A DNA stretch of 64,000 nt from NCBI RefSeq assembly GCF_902499075.1, contig NZ_CABVPP010000001.1, forward strand, positions 248,001 through 312,000, in the 5' to 3' direction. Of this stretch, positions 1 to 8,778 are shown piece by piece (the stretch's first letter is position 1; each line of letters starts with the position of its first letter). Below the pieces are notes generated by a model. That model worked only from the letters and a program-made list of their open reading frames with translations, was not told the DNA's origin and did not search any database. The position numbers and the translations under genes are program-made. This DNA is from Burkholderia pseudomultivorans (lineage in GTDB: Bacteria; Pseudomonadota; Gammaproteobacteria; Burkholderiales; Burkholderiaceae).

Positions 1-871
1 CCTTGCTGCGCAGCGACGGATGCAGCGTCTGCGCGGTGTACGCGCCGGTCGCGATGCCGACCGCGCGGGCCCGCACGATGCCGCCGGGCGTGCGCAGATG
101 GTGCACGCCGTCGATCGTCTCGAAGCCGAGCACGGGGCTGCTCGTATGCACCTTCGCGCCGGCCGCGCGCGCGAGGCGCAGGTAGCCGAACGCGAGCTTC
201 AGCGCATGGATGCCGATGCCTTCCGGCTCGTGCAGCGCGCCGGCCGCCTCGTGATCGTCGATGAATTCGCGACGGAACGTCTCCGCGCTCAGCAGTTCGG
301 ACGGGTAGCCGAATACATCCTTCCACACTTTCGCCTCGGCCGCGAGCTTCGCCATGATGCGCGGACGATGCGCGATCAGGAAGTGGCCGCCCGGCTGCGG
401 GTCGCAGTCGATTTCCGCGACCAGCGACTTGAAGTGCTCGAAGCCTTCGAGGATCTCGTCGTGCATCTTCAGCGCGACGTCCTTGCCCCAGCGCTCGATC
501 CACTGCGAGCGCGACAGCCGGCCCGACGCGTTCTGGCCCTGCCCGCCGTTGCGGCTGCTGCAGCCCCAGCTGGTGCGGTTCGCCTCCAGCACGACGGCCT
601 TGATCCCGTGGTCGCGGGCGAGGCACAGCGCGGTCGCGAGACCCGTGTAGCCGGCGCCGATGATCGCGACGTCGACGTCGAGATCGCCGCTGACGGGGCC
701 GTCGTCGGGCGGCGGGCTGCCGGCCGTCGCGACCCAGTAGGTCGGCGCGTACTGCTTGCCGCAGCCGGGGCCGGGCGACACGAGCGGATCGTAGGTCGGG
801 TCGTAGCGCGTATCGTTCTGGCGGCCCGTCGCGAAGCCGCCCGCGGCGCGTCCGATGGTGCTGGTGGACAT
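1..871 (-). CDS. FAD-dependent oxidoreductase, DAO/PuuB-like (3' part outside window)
   Basis: Only the first 290 residues are visible because the frame runs off the left edge. After about 65 residues comes a dinucleotide-binding motif, VAIIGAGYTGLATA (GxGxxG at residues 72-77). An SSRNGGQ segment follows, typical of D-amino-acid-oxidase-fold enzymes such as gamma-glutamylputrescine oxidase (PuuB) and related amine or glycine oxidases. These flavoenzymes oxidise a C-N bond with FAD in the cytoplasm. The ATG is preceded by GGAGGG at good spacing. Substrate cannot be inferred: no glutamylputrescine ligase or other pathway gene is adjacent. Family assignment is firm; a specific name is not. Confidence 0.85.
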   Translation of the reverse strand, partial: MSTSTIGRAAGGFATGRQNDTRYDPTYDPLVSPGPGCGKQYAPTYWVATAGSPPPDDGPVSGDLDVDVAIIGAGYTGLATALCLARDHGIKAVVLEANRTSWGCSSRNGGQGQNASGRLSRSQWIERWGKDVALKMHDEILEGFEHFKSLVAEIDCDPQPGGHFLIAHRPRIMAKLAAEAKVWKDVFGYPSELLSAETFRREFIDDHEAAGALHEPEGIGIHALKLAFGYLRLARAAGAKVHTSSPVLGFETIDGVHHLRTPGGIVRARAVGIATGAYTAQTLHPSLRSK

Positions 872-873
872 GG

Positions 874-993
874 TCAGCCCTCCGACACGGAAGCGCGCGT
901 CGCGCCGCACGGCGTGCAAGCGGCGATTCGACTGACGGTTGCGGGGCGCGCGTTCGCCGGACGGACGAACGCTGCCGACTGCCTGTTGGTCAT
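874..993 (-). CDS. possible 39-codon leader ORF upstream of the FAD oxidoreductase
   Basis: A short frame starts at an ATG with an excellent AGGAGA site (CAGGAGACAGGC then ATG). It ends with a TGA two bases before the oxidoreductase ATG. The predicted peptide is rich in Ala, Arg and Thr, begins MTNRQSAAFVRP, and resembles nothing I know. Its RBS and its abutment to the next gene suggest translational coupling, or a chance ORF in the 5' leader. The gene-free stretch between the oxidoreductase and the MHS transporter (872-1262) holds nothing else that I can identify. Confidence 0.3.
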   Translation of the reverse strand: MTNRQSAAFVRPANARPATVSRIAACTPCGATRASVSEG

Positions 994-1262
994 GCCTGTC
1001 TCCTGATCGTTCTCTTCGGGTCGATCCAGCGCAGATGCTTCGATGCGGCGATCTGTCGAACCAAGTGTAGGCAGGCCGTTTTTCGGCAGGTAGGGCCAGT
1101 CGGGCGGATTCGCTTGGACCAGCATGCGGTCGCGGGCACGGGTGCAGCGTTGGCGGGGCCGACGCTGCGGGATACCGGCGCGGCAACCGCCGCCGCCCGG
1201 CTTGCCGGCTGCTCCGCGTACCGCGCCGGCACATCACACGCGTTGCACCGCGCCCGGCGCCG

Positions 1263-2567
1263 TCACATCGCGCGCACCGCCACGCCGTCGACCCCGCCGC
1301 GCTTCTCGATCGCCCGCGTCGACACGATCGACAGGAGTGCAGACAGCATCACGTAAACCCCGACCAGCCATGGTGCGCCGCCGTTCGCGCGCAGCAGCGC
1401 GGTCGCGACGATCGGCGTGAGGCCGCTCGCGAAGATGCCCGACACCTGATAGACGAACGAGATGCCCGTATAGCGGACGTTCGCGTCGAACAGCTCCGCG
1501 AACAACGCGGCCTCGGGCCCGTACGCCATCGCGTAGAAGATGCCGAACGGAATCACGAGCGCGAGCCACACCGCGAGCAGGTTCGACGACTGCGTCTGCA
1601 GCAGCCAGAACGCGGGCAGCACCGACAGCCCGCACAGCGTCGCGCCCCACCGGTATACGCGCGCACGGCCGAGCCGGTCGGACAGGCTGCCGAACACGGG
1701 GATGAACGCGCACATCACGACCGCCGCGCTCATCACGCCGAGCAGCGCGTCGCCGCGCGAGATCGACAGGTTGCGCGTCATGTAGCCGATCGAGAACACC
1801 GCGAACACGTTGAAGAACACGCCGTCGATATAGCGCGCGCCCATGCCGAGCAGGATCGCGCGCCGGTAGTTGCCGAGCAGCTCGACGACCGGCAGCTTGG
1901 TGTCGCGCCGCTGGCGCTTGAGCGCGACGAACTCGGGCGTGTCGGCCACGCGCGTGCGGATGTAGAAGCCGATCGCGACCAGCAGCAGCGACGCCGCGAA
2001 CGCGACGCGCCAGCCCCAGGCGAGGAACGCGGCGTCGGGCAGGCCGCGCGACAGCGCCGCCACCACGCCGGCCGCCAGGCACAGCCCGATCGCGAGACCG
2101 ATCTGCGGCAGGCTCGCATACAGCCCGCGCCGGTGCGGCGGCGCGTATTCGTATGCCATCAGCACCGCGCCGCCCCACTCGCCGCCGAGGCCGATGCCCT
2201 GCAGCACGCGCAGCGTCAGCAGCAGCACGGGCGCCCACAGGCCGATCTGCGCATAGGTCGGGAGGAACGCGACGCCGGCCGTCGACACGCCCATGATCAG
2301 CATCGTCAGGATCAGCGCGGACTTGCGCCCGACGCGGTCGCCGAGATGGCCGAACAGCAGGCCGCCGAGCGGGCGCGTGACGAAGCCGACCGCGAAGGTC
2401 GCATACGCGAGCATGGTCGACACGAACGGATCGCCGGCCGGGAAGTACTGCTTGTCGAACACGATGCCGGCCACCACGCCGTACAGGAAAAAGTCGTACC
2501 ACTCGACCGTCGCACCGATCACGCTGGCCGCGGCCACGCGACGGACGACTCGGGAATCGATTGCCAT
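1263..2567 (-). CDS. MHS-family MFS transporter (metabolite:H+ symporter)
   Basis: A 434-residue, 12-helix major facilitator protein of the inner membrane. Near the N-terminus it has the signature [12 protein letters not shown] and between helices 2 and 3 a GHLGDRVGRK loop. Both are characteristic of the metabolite:H+ symporter family (KgtP, ShiA and ProP relatives), which import organic acids or osmolytes with protons. The chosen ATG has GGAGGAG upstream; the frame is open for 38 further codons but without a matching RBS. It lies 120 bp downstream of the GMC oxidoreductase on the same strand, so it probably imports that enzyme's substrate or a product. The substrate is unknown. Confidence 0.9.
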   Translation of the reverse strand: MAIDSRVVRRVAAASVIGATVEWYDFFLYGVVAGIVFDKQYFPAGDPFVSTMLAYATFAVGFVTRPLGGLLFGHLGDRVGRKSALILTMLIMGVSTAGVAFLPTYAQIGLWAPVLLLTLRVLQGIGLGGEWGGAVLMAYEYAPPHRRGLYASLPQIGLAIGLCLAAGVVAALSRGLPDAAFLAWGWRVAFAASLLLVAIGFYIRTRVADTPEFVALKRQRRDTKLPVVELLGNYRRAILLGMGARYIDGVFFNVFAVFSIGYMTRNLSISRGDALLGVMSAAVVMCAFIPVFGSLSDRLGRARVYRWGATLCGLSVLPAFWLLQTQSSNLLAVWLALVIPFGIFYAMAYGPEAALFAELFDANVRYTGISFVYQVSGIFASGLTPIVATALLRANGGAPWLVGVYVMLSALLSIVSTRAIEKRGGVDGVAVRAM

Positions 2568-2687
2568 GCGAACTCCTCCACCGATGGATGCGCCGCAACC
2601 TGCCCCGACGCCGTGCCGGCGGGGGCATCCGGTGAGCGCGCGGCGGCCGTCCGGGCGCAGGAGCACGGGCCGCGCGGGCAACCCGCG

Positions 2688-4343
2688 CTACACCACGGCG
2701 ACGGCGGCCGGCACGACGCTGCAGCCGCGATCGGCCTCGCGCGCGTCCTCGAGGATCATGTCGGACGCCTTCTCGGCAACCATCACGATCGGCACGTTGG
2801 TATTGCCCGACACGAGCGTCGGCATGATCGAGCAGTCGACCACGCGAAGCCCGCGCGTGCCGTACACGCGCAGACGCTCGTCGACCACCGCGAGCGGATC
2901 GCTCGCGACGCCCATCTTCGCGGTGCCGGACGGATGGAAGATCGTCTGTCCGTATTCGCGGCAGAATTCGAGCAGTTCGTCGTCGGTCTGCGCATCGGCG
3001 CCGGGCCGCACCTCGCGCTTCATCAGCGACGCCATCGGCTCGGTCGCCGCGACGCGCCGCGCGAAGCGCACGCCCGCCACCGTCGTGCGGCGATCGCGTT
3101 CGGTATCGAGATAGTTCGGCTGGATCGACGGCGCGTCGCGCGCGTCGTCGCTGCGGATCCGCACGCTGCCGCGCGACTCGGGCCGCAACTGGCAGATCGA
3201 ATACGTGCAGCCGGGAAACGCATGCACGCTGCCGCCCGCCGAATCGGCCGACAGCGTCGAGAAATGGAACTGGATGTCGGGCGTCGCCGATTCCTCCGGC
3301 AGCGCGCGGCAGAACATCCCGCCCTGGTTGATGCCGACCGCGAGCGGGCCGCTGCGCAGCAGCGCCCACTGCAGCCCCATCTTCGCGCGGCCGACCCACG
3401 AATGCAGCGCGTCGTTGGTCGTGATCGGCTTCGTCACTTCATAGATCAGGCGAATCTGCAGATGATCCTGCAGGTTCTCGCCGACGCCCGCCCGATCGGC
3501 GACGACCGCAATCCCGTGCCGGTTCAGCAGCGCGGCCGGCCCGACACCCGACACCTGCAGCAGTTGCGGCGACTGCAGCGCGCCGGCCGCCAGCACCACT
3601 TCGCGCCGCGCCCGCACCTCGTGGAGCTCGCCGTGCCGCACATAGCGCACGCCGCTCGCCTGCGTGCCGTCGAACAGCACCTTCAGCGCCTGCGCATCGG
3701 TTTCGACGTGCAGGTTCGGCCGGCCGCGCGCGGGCTTCAGATAGGCGACCGCGGTCGAGCAGCGCAGCCCGTTGCGCGTCGTCAGCTGGTAGTAGCCGAC
3801 GCCTTCCTGATCGCCGGTGTTGAAATCGTCGACGGTGCGCACGCCGAGCCGGTTCGACGCCGCAACGAACGCGTCGACGAGTTCGTGACGCTGGCGGATC
3901 GTCGACGCCCACAGCGGGCCGCCGGTGCCGCGCGTCGGCCCGTCGCCGAGCGTGTTGTGTTCGAGCCGCCGGAAATACGGCAGGCATTCGCGCCAGCTCC
4001 AGCCGCGATTGCCGAGCGCGGCCCAGTGATCGTAGTCCTGCTGCTGGCCGCGCACGTAGATCAGCCCGTTGATCGAGCTGCAGCCGCCGAGCGTGCGGCC
4101 GCGCGGCCAGTACAGCCGGCGGTTGTGCATGTTCGGATCGGGATCGGTATGGAAGCCCCAGTTGTACACCGGGTGGAACATCGTCTTGCCATAGCCGATC
4201 GGCACGTGAATCCACATGTAACGATCGGCGGGGCCGGCCTCCAGCAGGCACACCGTATGGCGGCCGCCGTCGGACAGGCGGTTGGCGAGGACGCAACCGG
4301 CCGAGCCCGCGCCGACCACGACATAGTCGAAGCTGCGTGTCAT
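2688..4343 (-). CDS. GMC-family FAD oxidoreductase (choline dehydrogenase-like)
   Basis: A 551-residue glucose-methanol-choline oxidoreductase. The N-terminal VVVGAGSAGCVLANRL is the ADP-binding Rossmann motif (G11-x-G13-x-x-G16). GRTLGGCSSINGLIYVRG is the first GMC signature. The C-terminal HPSGTAKMG and NTNVPIVMVAEKASDMI segments hold the FAD- and substrate-side residues. Such enzymes oxidise alcohols to aldehydes using FAD. The start has GGAGAC seven bases upstream. It precedes the MHS transporter and diverges from an IclR regulator, which suggests a small inducible catabolic unit. BetA is only one possibility: no betaine-aldehyde dehydrogenase is nearby, so choline is not assured as substrate. 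Confidence 0.92.
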   Translation of the reverse strand: MTRSFDYVVVGAGSAGCVLANRLSDGGRHTVCLLEAGPADRYMWIHVPIGYGKTMFHPVYNWGFHTDPDPNMHNRRLYWPRGRTLGGCSSINGLIYVRGQQQDYDHWAALGNRGWSWRECLPYFRRLEHNTLGDGPTRGTGGPLWASTIRQRHELVDAFVAASNRLGVRTVDDFNTGDQEGVGYYQLTTRNGLRCSTAVAYLKPARGRPNLHVETDAQALKVLFDGTQASGVRYVRHGELHEVRARREVVLAAGALQSPQLLQVSGVGPAALLNRHGIAVVADRAGVGENLQDHLQIRLIYEVTKPITTNDALHSWVGRAKMGLQWALLRSGPLAVGINQGGMFCRALPEESATPDIQFHFSTLSADSAGGSVHAFPGCTYSICQLRPESRGSVRIRSDDARDAPSIQPNYLDTERDRRTTVAGVRFARRVAATEPMASLMKREVRPGADAQTDDELLEFCREYGQTIFHPSGTAKMGVASDPLAVVDERLRVYGTRGLRVVDCSIMPTLVSGNTNVPIVMVAEKASDMILEDAREADRGCSVVPAAVAVV

Positions 4344-4522
4344 TCCGTGTCTCCGTTCCGATATGAAAAATCCGGTATGTTTTGTCCAAATTTATTGAGC
4401 ACACGGAACGCATACAAGGCGATTTATTGTCCACTGCGGGAATGTGGTACAAAAACCGTTCAATTCGTTTCATTTCCCTCGCAGCCAACCCATCCCGGGA
4501 CGCACCCCGACGGAGGAGACCC
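4344..4522. promoter_or_regulatory. divergent control region, GMC oxidoreductase / IclR regulator
   Basis: This 179-bp spacer is much more AT-rich than its surroundings and must carry both promoters. The octamer T(T)TTGTCCA appears at 4381-4388 and, as ATTGTCCA, at 4426-4433, about 45 bp (four helical turns) apart. TTTATTG occurs at 4391 and 4423. IclR proteins often bind as dimers or tetramers to repeated sites near their own promoter, so these repeats are candidate operators. I could not fix a convincing -35/-10 pair. Confidence 0.45.
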
Positions 4523-5347
4523 ATGCGCGAACCCGCCTCCGCGCCGCCCGACGGCGCGCCCGCCGACGACGCGCGCGTGCTGCGCGCGCTCGCGGTTCTC
4601 GAAGCGCTCGCGTCGGCCGGCCAGCCATCCACGCTGTCGCAGCTCGCCGCGCGGCTGCATATCCCGAAGGCGACCCTGCTGCGGCTGATCGAATCGCTGG
4701 AGACGCGCGGCTACGTGATCCACATGCCCGACTCGCGCGGCCACGACCGCGGGATCGCGCTCGGCCCGCGCGCCGCGCAGCTCGCGCTGGCGACGCTGTC
4801 GAACAACGCGTTCACGCGCGGCTGCCGGACGGTACTGCGCACGCTCGTCGACGTGCTCGGCGAGACCTGCAACCTCACCGCGCTCGACGGCGACACGGTG
4901 CTGTACGTCGAGCGCGTCGAGACCACCGAGCCGCTGCGGCTCGAAATGCGGCCCGGCATGCGCGTGCCGCTGCACTGCACCGCGAGCGGCAAGCTGTTCC
5001 TGTCGCAGATGAACGCGCTCGAACGCAACGCGATGCTCGCGCGCCTCACGCTGAAGAAGATGACCTACCGGACGCTGACCGATGCGCAGCTGCTCGCGGC
5101 CGAGCTCGACCGGCTCGCGGCGCGCGGCGTCGGCATCGACAACGAGGAGTTCGTGCGCGGGATGGTGGCCGTGGCCGTCCCGGTAAAGGACGCGACGAGC
5201 GGACGCGTGCTCGCGGCGCTCGCCGTGCACGCGCCGACCGCGCGCGCGACGCTCAACGATCTGCTGGAAGCCGTGCCGAAGATGCGCGACACGGCCGCGC
5301 GGCTCGCGCCGCTGCTGCATGCGGCCGACACCGCACCGCCGGGCTGA
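4523..5347 (+). CDS. IclR-family transcriptional regulator
   Basis: A 274-residue one-component regulator. Residues about 15-70 form the IclR winged helix-turn-helix (VLRALAVLEALASAG, then HIPKATLLRLIESLETRGYV). The rest is the IclR effector-binding domain, with the typical LRLEMRPGMRVPLHCTASGK segment. The ATG at 4523 has CGGAGGAGA upstream and is preferred over in-frame starts up to 141 bp earlier. Divergent transcription from the GMC-MHS unit suggests it controls that unit in response to its substrate. The inducer is unknown. Confidence 0.93.
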   Translation: MREPASAPPDGAPADDARVLRALAVLEALASAGQPSTLSQLAARLHIPKATLLRLIESLETRGYVIHMPDSRGHDRGIALGPRAAQLALATLSNNAFTRGCRTVLRTLVDVLGETCNLTALDGDTVLYVERVETTEPLRLEMRPGMRVPLHCTASGKLFLSQMNALERNAMLARLTLKKMTYRTLTDAQLLAAELDRLAARGVGIDNEEFVRGMVAVAVPVKDATSGRVLAALAVHAPTARATLNDLLEAVPKMRDTAARLAPLLHAADTAPPG

Positions 5348-5374
5348 CGCGGCGATGCGCGCCCATGCGCGGCG

Positions 5375-5698
5375 TTATGCGAGGTGATAGCTCAGCCAGA
5401 AAGTCTCGCGGCATGCGTTGTCGAAGCTCTGCCGCGACGGGCTGATCGCTTGCGCGTCCGGATGCCGGATCACGTCGTAGTCGATCCAGCATTCCGCGCA
5501 CAGCAGGTCGGACGGCATGCGATCCTGCTCGACCGAGCGGCGCACGATCGCGCCGTTGTCGAAACGGTATTCGGTTTCGTCGCGCGACACTTCGACGTCG
5601 TCGTCGGTCCAGCGCGCGTGCGAGGTCGTATGCGACACGATCGACACCGGGCCCGCGAGCCCGTGGATCGCGGCGACGTAGGAGATGAGCTTGTCCAT
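5375..5698 (-). CDS. conserved small protein of unknown function, 107 aa
   Basis: A 107-residue cytoplasmic-looking protein starting MDKLISYVAAIHGLAG, with no signal peptide or membrane segment. It is acidic and carries two cysteines in SDLLCAECWIDYDV. Codon use matches neighbouring real genes. It converges with the IclR gene, with 27 bp between stops. I do not recognise a domain. It is called as a gene because of its strongly biased third positions and protein-like composition; the larger open frame that contains it upstream is out of register with the DUF2891 gene. Confidence 0.6.
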   Translation of the reverse strand: MDKLISYVAAIHGLAGPVSIVSHTTSHARWTDDDVEVSRDETEYRFDNGAIVRRSVEQDRMPSDLLCAECWIDYDVIRHPDAQAISPSRQSFDNACRETFWLSYHLA

Positions 5699-5808
5699 GG
5701 CGGTGCGGCGAACTGGCGGATGACCGTTTCGCACGCGCGGTGCGAAACGGTCCGAGCGGCGAGTATAGCCGCGCCGCGATGACCTTGCGGCCGGCAGGGT
5801 TTCGCGCG

Positions 5809-6837
5809 CTACGCGTCGAGCGCGAGCAGCGCGAACGTCGCGAGCCAGTGCTCGCCCATGTAGTCGCCGGCCACGTGCGCGAGCGCGCTCGCGAGATGGC
5901 GGTCGGCCGCGTCGAGCAGCGCCGCGCGCCGCGCGTCGCCGTCCGGCAGCGCAGCGGCGAGCGAGCGCTGGCACCACGCGCGGCTCAGGTTCAGCCCGTC
6001 GAGGTGCGCGATCTTGCCGTCGCTGCGGTCGCTGACCGTCGCGGGCTCGAACAGCGTCGCGGGTTCGCGCCGCGCGAGATCGGGCAGGAAGCGCGCGAAC
6101 CAGCCGTCGAATTCGGCCGCCGGCAGCACGCGGCGCATCAGTTCGGCCTCCATCAGCGCGGGCGACAGGAACTCGTCGCCCGACGGCTCCCACGCCTGGC
6201 AGCCGGCATCGTTCAAGTGCCAGCGCTTCGCGGTGTCGACGATCAGCGCGGCCAGCCCGTCGCGCTGCGTGTCGCGCGCGAATTCGAGCGTCAGCGCCAG
6301 CGCGAATGCGGTGTTGAAATGCGTGCCGACGCGCAGCGGATAGGTCGCCTTCGGCAGGAAGGTCTCGAAGCGCGACACGAACAGCTCGGTGAGCGGCATC
6401 ATCGTCTTCGCCCAGCGCGCGGCCTGCGGCAGCACGCCCTTGCGCGCGAGCCGCTCGAGCTGCGCGGACAGCGCGAGCAGCCACGCCCAGCCGTACGGCC
6501 GCTCGAAGCCGCTGTTGTGCGGCAGCGCGAGATACGCGCGCTCGACCGCGACGTTCGCGTCGGTGAAATGCGCATCGACGACGGCCGCGATGCGCTCGGC
6601 CTCCGGCAGTATCGGATAGCGTTCGAGCACGCGCAGCACGAGCCAGTAGCCGTGCACGCACGAATGCCAGTCGTAGCTGCCGTAGAAGATCGGATGCAGC
6701 GCGCGCGGGCCCTGCACGTCCTGCGGCCCTGCGAGCGCATGCGTGAGCTTGTTCGGATACTCGCGCGTCAGGTGCGCGAGCGCGAGCGATGCGAATTTCG
6801 AGGCGAGTTCGGGCGTGAGTCGGTCGGTCATGGGCAT
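5809..6837 (-). CDS. DUF2891 family protein
   Basis: A 342-residue protein matching my recollection of the DUF2891 family (FYGSYDWHSCVHGYW and GVLPQAARWAKTMMPL are typical). It is rich in Trp, His and Leu, looks all-alpha, has no signal peptide, and its function is not established. It starts 13 bp after the stop of the DUF979 gene and ends the DUF969-DUF979-DUF2891 operon. A second ATG six bases later (6831) is equally possible. The His/Trp-rich core recalls alpha/alpha-barrel carbohydrate-active or peptide-processing folds, but that is a guess. Confidence 0.82.
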   Translation of the reverse strand: MPMTDRLTPELASKFASLALAHLTREYPNKLTHALAGPQDVQGPRALHPIFYGSYDWHSCVHGYWLVLRVLERYPILPEAERIAAVVDAHFTDANVAVERAYLALPHNSGFERPYGWAWLLALSAQLERLARKGVLPQAARWAKTMMPLTELFVSRFETFLPKATYPLRVGTHFNTAFALALTLEFARDTQRDGLAALIVDTAKRWHLNDAGCQAWEPSGDEFLSPALMEAELMRRVLPAAEFDGWFARFLPDLARREPATLFEPATVSDRSDGKIAHLDGLNLSRAWCQRSLAAALPDGDARRAALLDAADRHLASALAHVAGDYMGEHWLATFALLALDA

Positions 6838-6850
6838 CTCGTCGGGCAGG

Positions 6851-7801
6851 TCAGAAACGGAATACGAACGCGTACATCAGCAGCGTGTTCACGGCCAGCA
6901 GCAGCACGGCGGTCGGCCACTGCGCCTTGATCACGCCGTTCTTGTCCTTCAGTTCGAGCAGCGCGGCCGGCACGATGTTGAAGTTCGCGGCCATCGGCGT
7001 CATCAGCGTACCGCAGAAGCCGCTCAGCATCCCGATCGCGCCGAGGATCGCCGGGTTGCCGTGGAACTGGTGGACGATCAGCGGCAGGCCGATGCCGGCC
7101 GTCATCACCGGGAACGCCGCAAAGCCGTTGCCCATGATCATCGTGAACAGCGCCATGCCGACCGTATAGGCCGCGACCACCGCGAACGGCGAATCGATCG
7201 GCACCCAGTCCTTCACGAGCCCCGACACCACGCCGCCGACGCCCGCGACCGCGAACAGCGCGCCGAGCGCCGCGAGCATCTGCGGCAGAATCGCGGCCCA
7301 GCCGACCGCGTCCATCGTGTGGCGCGCTTCCTTCAGCGCGTGCACGGGCGAATCGCGCAGCATCGCGAGCGCGACGACGAACGCGACGATCGTGCCGAGC
7401 ACGAGCGAGATCAGCGTCACGCTTTTCGCGTCGATGAACGGCAGGTATTTCAGCGTGAACGTGCCGACCAGCGTGACGGCCGGAATCAGCAGCGCGGGCA
7501 GGAACAGCCGGTTGCCGAAGCGCTGCGCGGCGGCCTCGCGCCGCTTCGCCGCGGCCTCGCCCGCCTCGTCGGAGCGGCCGCGCCCGAGCTTGCCTGAGCC
7601 GGCGATCAGCGCGAGCGCGATCGCGAGGCAGCCCGTCACGAAATGCGGCAGCAGCGCGCCGAACAGGAAGGTGATCGCATAGATCGCCCAGAACGCGAAG
7701 TTGACGACGCGGCGCGGGTTGGTGCGATCCGTCAGGTTGAAGCATGCGAATGCGGCGAACATCAGGCCTGCCAGCGTGTACAGCGATTCGAGGCCGATCA
7801 T
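6851..7801 (-). CDS. DUF979 membrane protein (permease-like)
   Basis: A 316-residue polytopic inner-membrane protein with about nine hydrophobic segments. It is recognised as DUF979 from MIMGNGFAAFPVMTAGIG and GMLSGFCGTLMTPMAANFN, conserved re-entrant-loop-like segments. Its ATG overlaps the stop of the DUF969 gene by four bases (ATGA), a sign of translational coupling. DUF969 and DUF979 nearly always occur as a pair, and in other bacteria often beside pyroglutamyl peptidase (pcp). That suggests a two-part transporter for a peptide or amino-acid derivative. Here DUF2891 occupies the place of pcp. Confidence 0.87.
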   Translation of the reverse strand: MIGLESLYTLAGLMFAAFACFNLTDRTNPRRVVNFAFWAIYAITFLFGALLPHFVTGCLAIALALIAGSGKLGRGRSDEAGEAAAKRREAAAQRFGNRLFLPALLIPAVTLVGTFTLKYLPFIDAKSVTLISLVLGTIVAFVVALAMLRDSPVHALKEARHTMDAVGWAAILPQMLAALGALFAVAGVGGVVSGLVKDWVPIDSPFAVVAAYTVGMALFTMIMGNGFAAFPVMTAGIGLPLIVHQFHGNPAILGAIGMLSGFCGTLMTPMAANFNIVPAALLELKDKNGVIKAQWPTAVLLLAVNTLLMYAFVFRF

Positions 7802-8487
7802 CGCACGCCCTCCCGCAGGGCCGGTGCGAATGCACGCGACAGCCGGCGATCGAGCAGCGCGAGCCGCGTGCAGTGGATCAGCAGCGCCGCGATCGCGGTC
7901 GGGATCGCCCACACCGACACGTGCAGCGGCTCGACGACGATCCCGTTCTGCTCGAGAAAACCCTTGATCAGCAGGATCGACTGGATCGCGATGAAGATGT
8001 CCTCGCCGAAGAACACCGCGACGTTGTCCGCGCCCGACGCGTGCGCGCGAATCTGCTGGCGCACCGACTCGGGCAGTTCGCCGTAGCGGTTCACGGCGGC
8101 GGCTTCGGCCATCGGCGCGATCAGCGGCCGCACCATCTGCGCGTGGCCGCCGAGCGACGTGAGGCCGAGCGCCGCCGTCGCCTGGCGCAGCACGAAGTAC
8201 AGCATCAGCACGCGGCCGGTGGTCGCCGCATGCACGCGCGAGATCATCCGCTTCGCCTGTTCCTTCAGCCCGTTGCGCTCGAGCAGCGCGATCACCGGCA
8301 GCGTCAGCCAGATCAGTCCCATGTAGCGGTTGTCGGTAAAGGCCTTGCCGAACGCGCTGACGATGTCGACCAGATTCAGTCCGCCCGCGACGCCCGTCGC
8401 GAGCCCCGCGATCGTGACCACCAGCAGCGCGTTGAAGCGCAGCGCGAAGCCGATCACGACGATCGGCACCCCAATCAGCACCAGCAT
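7798..8487 (-). CDS. DUF969 membrane protein (partner of DUF979)
   Basis: A 229-residue membrane protein of the DUF969 family. Hydrophobic stretches start at the N-terminus (MLVLIGVPIVVIGFALRF). The conserved LTSLGGHAQMVRPLIAPMAEAAA and GADNVAVFFGEDIFIAIQS regions follow. It is the first gene of the operon, with a very strong AAGGAGGAG site. It probably forms a two-subunit carrier with DUF979. Substrate and mechanism are unknown; the DUF2891 gene is the best clue. Confidence 0.87.
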   Translation of the reverse strand: MLVLIGVPIVVIGFALRFNALLVVTIAGLATGVAGGLNLVDIVSAFGKAFTDNRYMGLIWLTLPVIALLERNGLKEQAKRMISRVHAATTGRVLMLYFVLRQATAALGLTSLGGHAQMVRPLIAPMAEAAAVNRYGELPESVRQQIRAHASGADNVAVFFGEDIFIAIQSILLIKGFLEQNGIVVEPLHVSVWAIPTAIAALLIHCTRLALLDRRLSRAFAPALREGVR

Positions 8488-8778
8488 TGCTCCTCCTTGT
8501 GTGGGACGCGCGGCGCCGTGGCGCCGCGCTGCCGCCCGGTTTCGACCGGACTCGGTGCGCGCAATCTAACATGAGAATTTATCGATAAATAGTCGATGAT
8601 TTCTTGATCCGGGTAAACGTTGAAAAGCACGCGATCATGGAAATCGGGGGCACACCCGTGCATCGCGCGCACCGCTGCCGCTTGCCGTCGCGGGCCGGCG
8701 CTCCGCCCCGCCGTGCGTGGCGGAGCGCGCGGCCAGCAACTACACTGGAAGGCATCGGCAACGTTCGGGAGAGCCGCC

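Noticed and set aside
1234-3399. A 721-codon open frame on the minus strand across the MHS transporter and GMC oxidoreductase genes
   Set aside because: It is in a different register from both well-recognised genes, and its translation is Arg/Ala/Gly-rich without domains. Such frames are common in GC-rich DNA.
2133-4688. An 851-codon open frame on the plus strand opposite the GMC oxidoreductase
   Set aside because: Antisense shadow of the GMC gene, extending into the IclR gene out of frame; low-complexity Arg/His/Ala translation and no RBS.
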